Assembly (NCBI GenBank): GCA_963742035.1 | Contig: CAVUKH010000002.1 | Coordinates: 496,001-560,000, forward strand | Direction: 5' to 3' | Origin: Bog-473 sp963742035 | Lineage (GTDB): Bacteria; Actinomycetota; Acidimicrobiia; Acidimicrobiales; RAAP-2 | Length of the DNA stretch: 64,000 bases | Notes under the pieces: generated by a model | The model's database searches: none | Seen by the model: the letters and a program-made list of their open reading frames with translations, nothing else | What the model was told of the DNA's origin: nothing | Position numbers and translations under genes: made by a program | Part shown: positions 62,042-64,000 of the stretch, one piece after another | Position numbering within the stretch: position 1 is the stretch's first letter | Layout: each line of letters starts with the position of its first letter

Positions 62042-64000
62042 CACTTCGAGTCGAGCGCCATGACATGGCGATAGAGATCAACGAGTCCGTCCGCGGTCGC
62101 CGTCCAAGTGTATTTGGTGCCGGCGGCGAGGCAGGACTCAATCTGGAGGCGGGCCAATGCGGGGTCGCTGAGCAACATATCGGCCGCTTCGGCCAACGTG
62201 TCGGGTGCCCAGTCGTCGGCGGCGACGGGAATGTCAGGGGCGAGTTCTTGCAGCGGTCCGAAGCGGGTGAACAGGGTCGGCGTGCCGAAACGTGCCGCTT
62301 CGTAGGGAACGAGCCCGAAGCCCTCGGCAGAGGACGGATACAGCACGAGTTCGGCATGCCGGACGAGCCAGTTCCGCTCGGCGGACGGGAGGTCCGGTAG
62401 GAGAAAGACGTTCGACTCGAGTGTCTCGCGATGGTGTAGCCGCATGGCCGCCTCGCTGAGCCGCGAGGACCCATAGGGCACGGTCGGGCCAGCCATGATG
62501 AGGGCGTGCGGATGCCCACGCTCACGGAGACGCGCGACGACTGCCAAGGCCAGGTCCCTGTTCTTGTGCGCGTAGTCCGTGCCCAAGCAAAGAATGAACT
62601 GTCCTTCCAGGAATCCACGTGCAGCCAGTTCGCGGGGCATCTCGGTGGGTTCGTTGCCCGTCAGGTGTTCGGTGCCGAAGGGGATGGCGTGGAGACGCTG
62701 GGGATCGACGGGCAGCCGCTCCATCTCGACCTGCAACTTCACGTCCTCCGAAATGACGACCACCGCGTCCGCACCGGCTGCGCCGACCCGAAGCGCCTCG
62801 CGGTGCAGCAGCCACTTGGCCGTGTCCTCGTAGTAGGTGCCGTTCCGGTAGGCGATCAGATCGAGGACGGTCACGACCACGCGATCGGCGACTCGGCGCC
62901 AACGGTCGACGGAGAACCACGGATCCGGCTGCACCATGCGGTGCGCGACATCGCAGTGCTCGAGACCTTCGAGCGTGTCGAAGTCGACGATACGCGGCGT
63001 GACCTTCGGCAGCGAGAGGACCCTCCTGGCGTAGGCGGGGATGTCGGTGCGCAGCGCCACGACAACCTCGCGCACGTCGTCACGGTGAGACAGCGCCTCG
63101 ACACAGGCGAGGATGGAGACCTGGCTGCCCATCTCGTGGGGCCCGAGGTACGAACCGTCGACGACGATGCGCAGCCCCAGGACCTTGGTGCGGGCCAGCC
63201 CGTGGGCGAGGGCGAGCGGTGCCGTTGCGGATCGCGCTTCGAAGTCGACGAATTCCACTTCGTTGGGATAGAGGGTGTCGATCCAGTGCCTCTCTTCGGG
63301 GTGGAGGTCATCGAGCGTCGCGATCTGGTGGGGAGCGTCGCCTGGCGCTCTGTGGCGGAGGAAGAAGGTGGAGTCGTCCAGAAGATGGACGAACCCTCTC
63401 GACCGCGCCCGGGCGGAGAAGTCCGCCAGCGTCCCAGCCAACTCCGACCTCGGCCCGGGAACGGCACCACCGATGGCGCCCAGCGCAGAGGACGACAGCA
63501 GGACGGCGGACCCGGCCGCAGTCGGGATGGGGGTGGGGGGACCATGAGGTCCGAGCTCACGAAGGCAACGGCTCACCGACGTGGGGTCGTTCCCCTCGGG
63601 GGGCAGGGACGAGGGCTCATTGCGTACCGGGAAGCTCAGGAAGCCGGCGTCGTTGCTGAGGAACGACACCGTACCCACCCGCAGGTCGTCGGCCATGAGT
63701 TGCAGCGCCCGGCCCAGGAAGTTGTCGGGCAGGCTCACGGCATCGGCCACCGCGAGCACGGGCAGGTGATGGAGCTCCCAAGCCTGGTTGATCAGGTCAG
63801 CGGGGCTCACCGTCGTCACGCATTGGCAGCCCAGTTCGCGGAAGCGGACCAGCGCCTCGCCGTTCGGCCCGCCGGCCACGACGTGGATTCCGGCCGCTTG
63901 CAACGACCTCACGGACATCACCGTGTGGTCGGCATGGGCCGGCCCGACGAAGAGCGCCGCGACGGCGGGCACGCGCTCGATCGCGGCAGCGCGATCGTGA
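62041..64000 (-). CDS. GT2-GT4 glycosyltransferase, 5' end beyond the window
   Basis: The open frame continues past the right edge. The visible 652 residues begin with what appears to be part of a GT-A domain (VMSVRSLQAAGIHVV, INQAWELHHLPVLAVADAVSLP, RALQLMADDLRVGTV), then a GT4 module: LRIVVDGSYLGPHEMGSQVS, VVTVLDLIAYRNGTYY, FILCLGTDYAHKNRDLALAV and the donor motif LYPSSAEGFGLVPYEAARFG. The fused order suggests two linkages by one protein. The last codons overlap the coiled-coil gene. A GTG at 63972 is in frame, but the sequence before it still reads as coding. Confidence 0.85.
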   Translation of the reverse strand, partial: HDRAAAIERVPAVAALFVGPAHADHTVMSVRSLQAAGIHVVAGGPNGEALVRFRELGCQCVTTVSPADLINQAWELHHLPVLAVADAVSLPDNFLGRALQLMADDLRVGTVSFLSNDAGFLSFPVRNEPSSLPPEGNDPTSVSRCLRELGPHGPPTPIPTAAGSAVLLSSSALGAIGGAVPGPRSELAGTLADFSARARSRGFVHLLDDSTFFLRHRAPGDAPHQIATLDDLHPEERHWIDTLYPNEVEFVDFEARSATAPLALAHGLARTKVLGLRIVVDGSYLGPHEMGSQVSILACVEALSHRDDVREVVVALRTDIPAYARRVLSLPKVTPRIVDFDTLEGLEHCDVAHRMVQPDPWFSVDRWRRVADRVVVTVLDLIAYRNGTYYEDTAKWLLHREALRVGAAGADAVVVISEDVKLQVEMERLPVDPQRLHAIPFGTEHLTGNEPTEMPRELAARGFLEGQFILCLGTDYAHKNRDLALAVVARLRERGHPHALIMAGPTVPYGSSRLSEAAMRLHHRETLESNVFLLPDLPSAERNWLVRHAELVLYPSSAEGFGLVPYEAARFGTPTLFTRFGPLQELAPDIPVAADDWAPDTLAEAADMLLSDPALARLQIESCLAAGTKYTWTATADGLVDLYRHVMALDSK

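Overview
The window reads as chromosomal DNA of a high-GC Actinomycetota bacterium, most likely class Acidimicrobiia. That placement is an inference. It rests on the high GC, dense gene packing, frequent GTG and TTG starts, a homodimeric-type AceE, an AccA3-like biotin carboxylase-BCCP fusion, and many genes with a TANNNT -10 box only 6-8 nt before the start codon (leaderless transcription). I found no rRNA, tRNA, CRISPR array, insertion sequence or prophage.

Layout. 1-3.7 kb: tail of an acyl-CoA dehydrogenase, an alpha/beta hydrolase, thiE, a HhH-GPD DNA-repair protein, an Rrf2 regulator and a DinB-type protein. 3.7-11.6 kb: the pyruvate/2-oxoacid dehydrogenase module, with aceE (E1) on the minus strand and lpdA (E3), E2 and a LipB-LipA fusion on the plus strand; rnhA sits between. 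One stretch therefore encodes the enzyme complex and the machinery that lipoylates it. E2 is frameshifted in its Pro/Ala linker. 11.6-20.1 kb: a secreted protein whose start codon lies in a hairpin, a DyP peroxidase, an acyl-CoA dehydrogenase, a ClpC-N-domain/zinc-ribbon protein, two VOC proteins, a PAP2 protein, a hydrolase behind a tiny coupled upstream ORF, and a frameshifted exported protein. 20.1-27.6 kb: B12-dependent metH divergent from a PduO-type cobalamin adenosyltransferase, a nitroreductase, a rhodanese-ThiF fusion and a CapA-like protein. 27.7-30.8 kb: a lower-GC cassette with a methyltransferase and a polytopic GT-C-like protein. 31-42.2 kb: general metabolism, including an aldo/keto reductase, CtaG, the catalytic chain of a methylmalonyl-CoA-mutase-family enzyme, an M20 peptidase, an acyl-CoA carboxylase alpha chain and, divergent from it, the biotin ligase that should modify it.

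42.2-64 kb is a surface-polysaccharide locus. A tight plus-strand operon makes activated sugars (rmlB, rmlD, UDP-sugar dehydrogenase, UDP-glucuronate decarboxylase: a dTDP-rhamnose branch and a UDP-GlcA/UDP-Xyl branch), then two GT2 glycosyltransferases and a membrane-anchored protein with two aspartic-protease lobes. Beyond it lie a three-domain GT4 protein, methyltransferases, two more GT-C-like membrane proteins, further glycosyltransferases and short coiled-coil proteins. Part of this (about 49.3-58.6 kb) is visibly less GC-rich and contains a paralogue of the 27.7 kb GT-C protein. rmlA, rmlC, flippase, polymerase and export genes are not in the window.

The most unusual items are the single-chain LipB-LipA enzyme, the two-lobed aspartic protease inside a glycan operon, the start-codon hairpin at 11.67 kb, a CapA gene whose best-supported start is an in-frame ACG, and an RmlB with Cys in place of the usual catalytic Asp.
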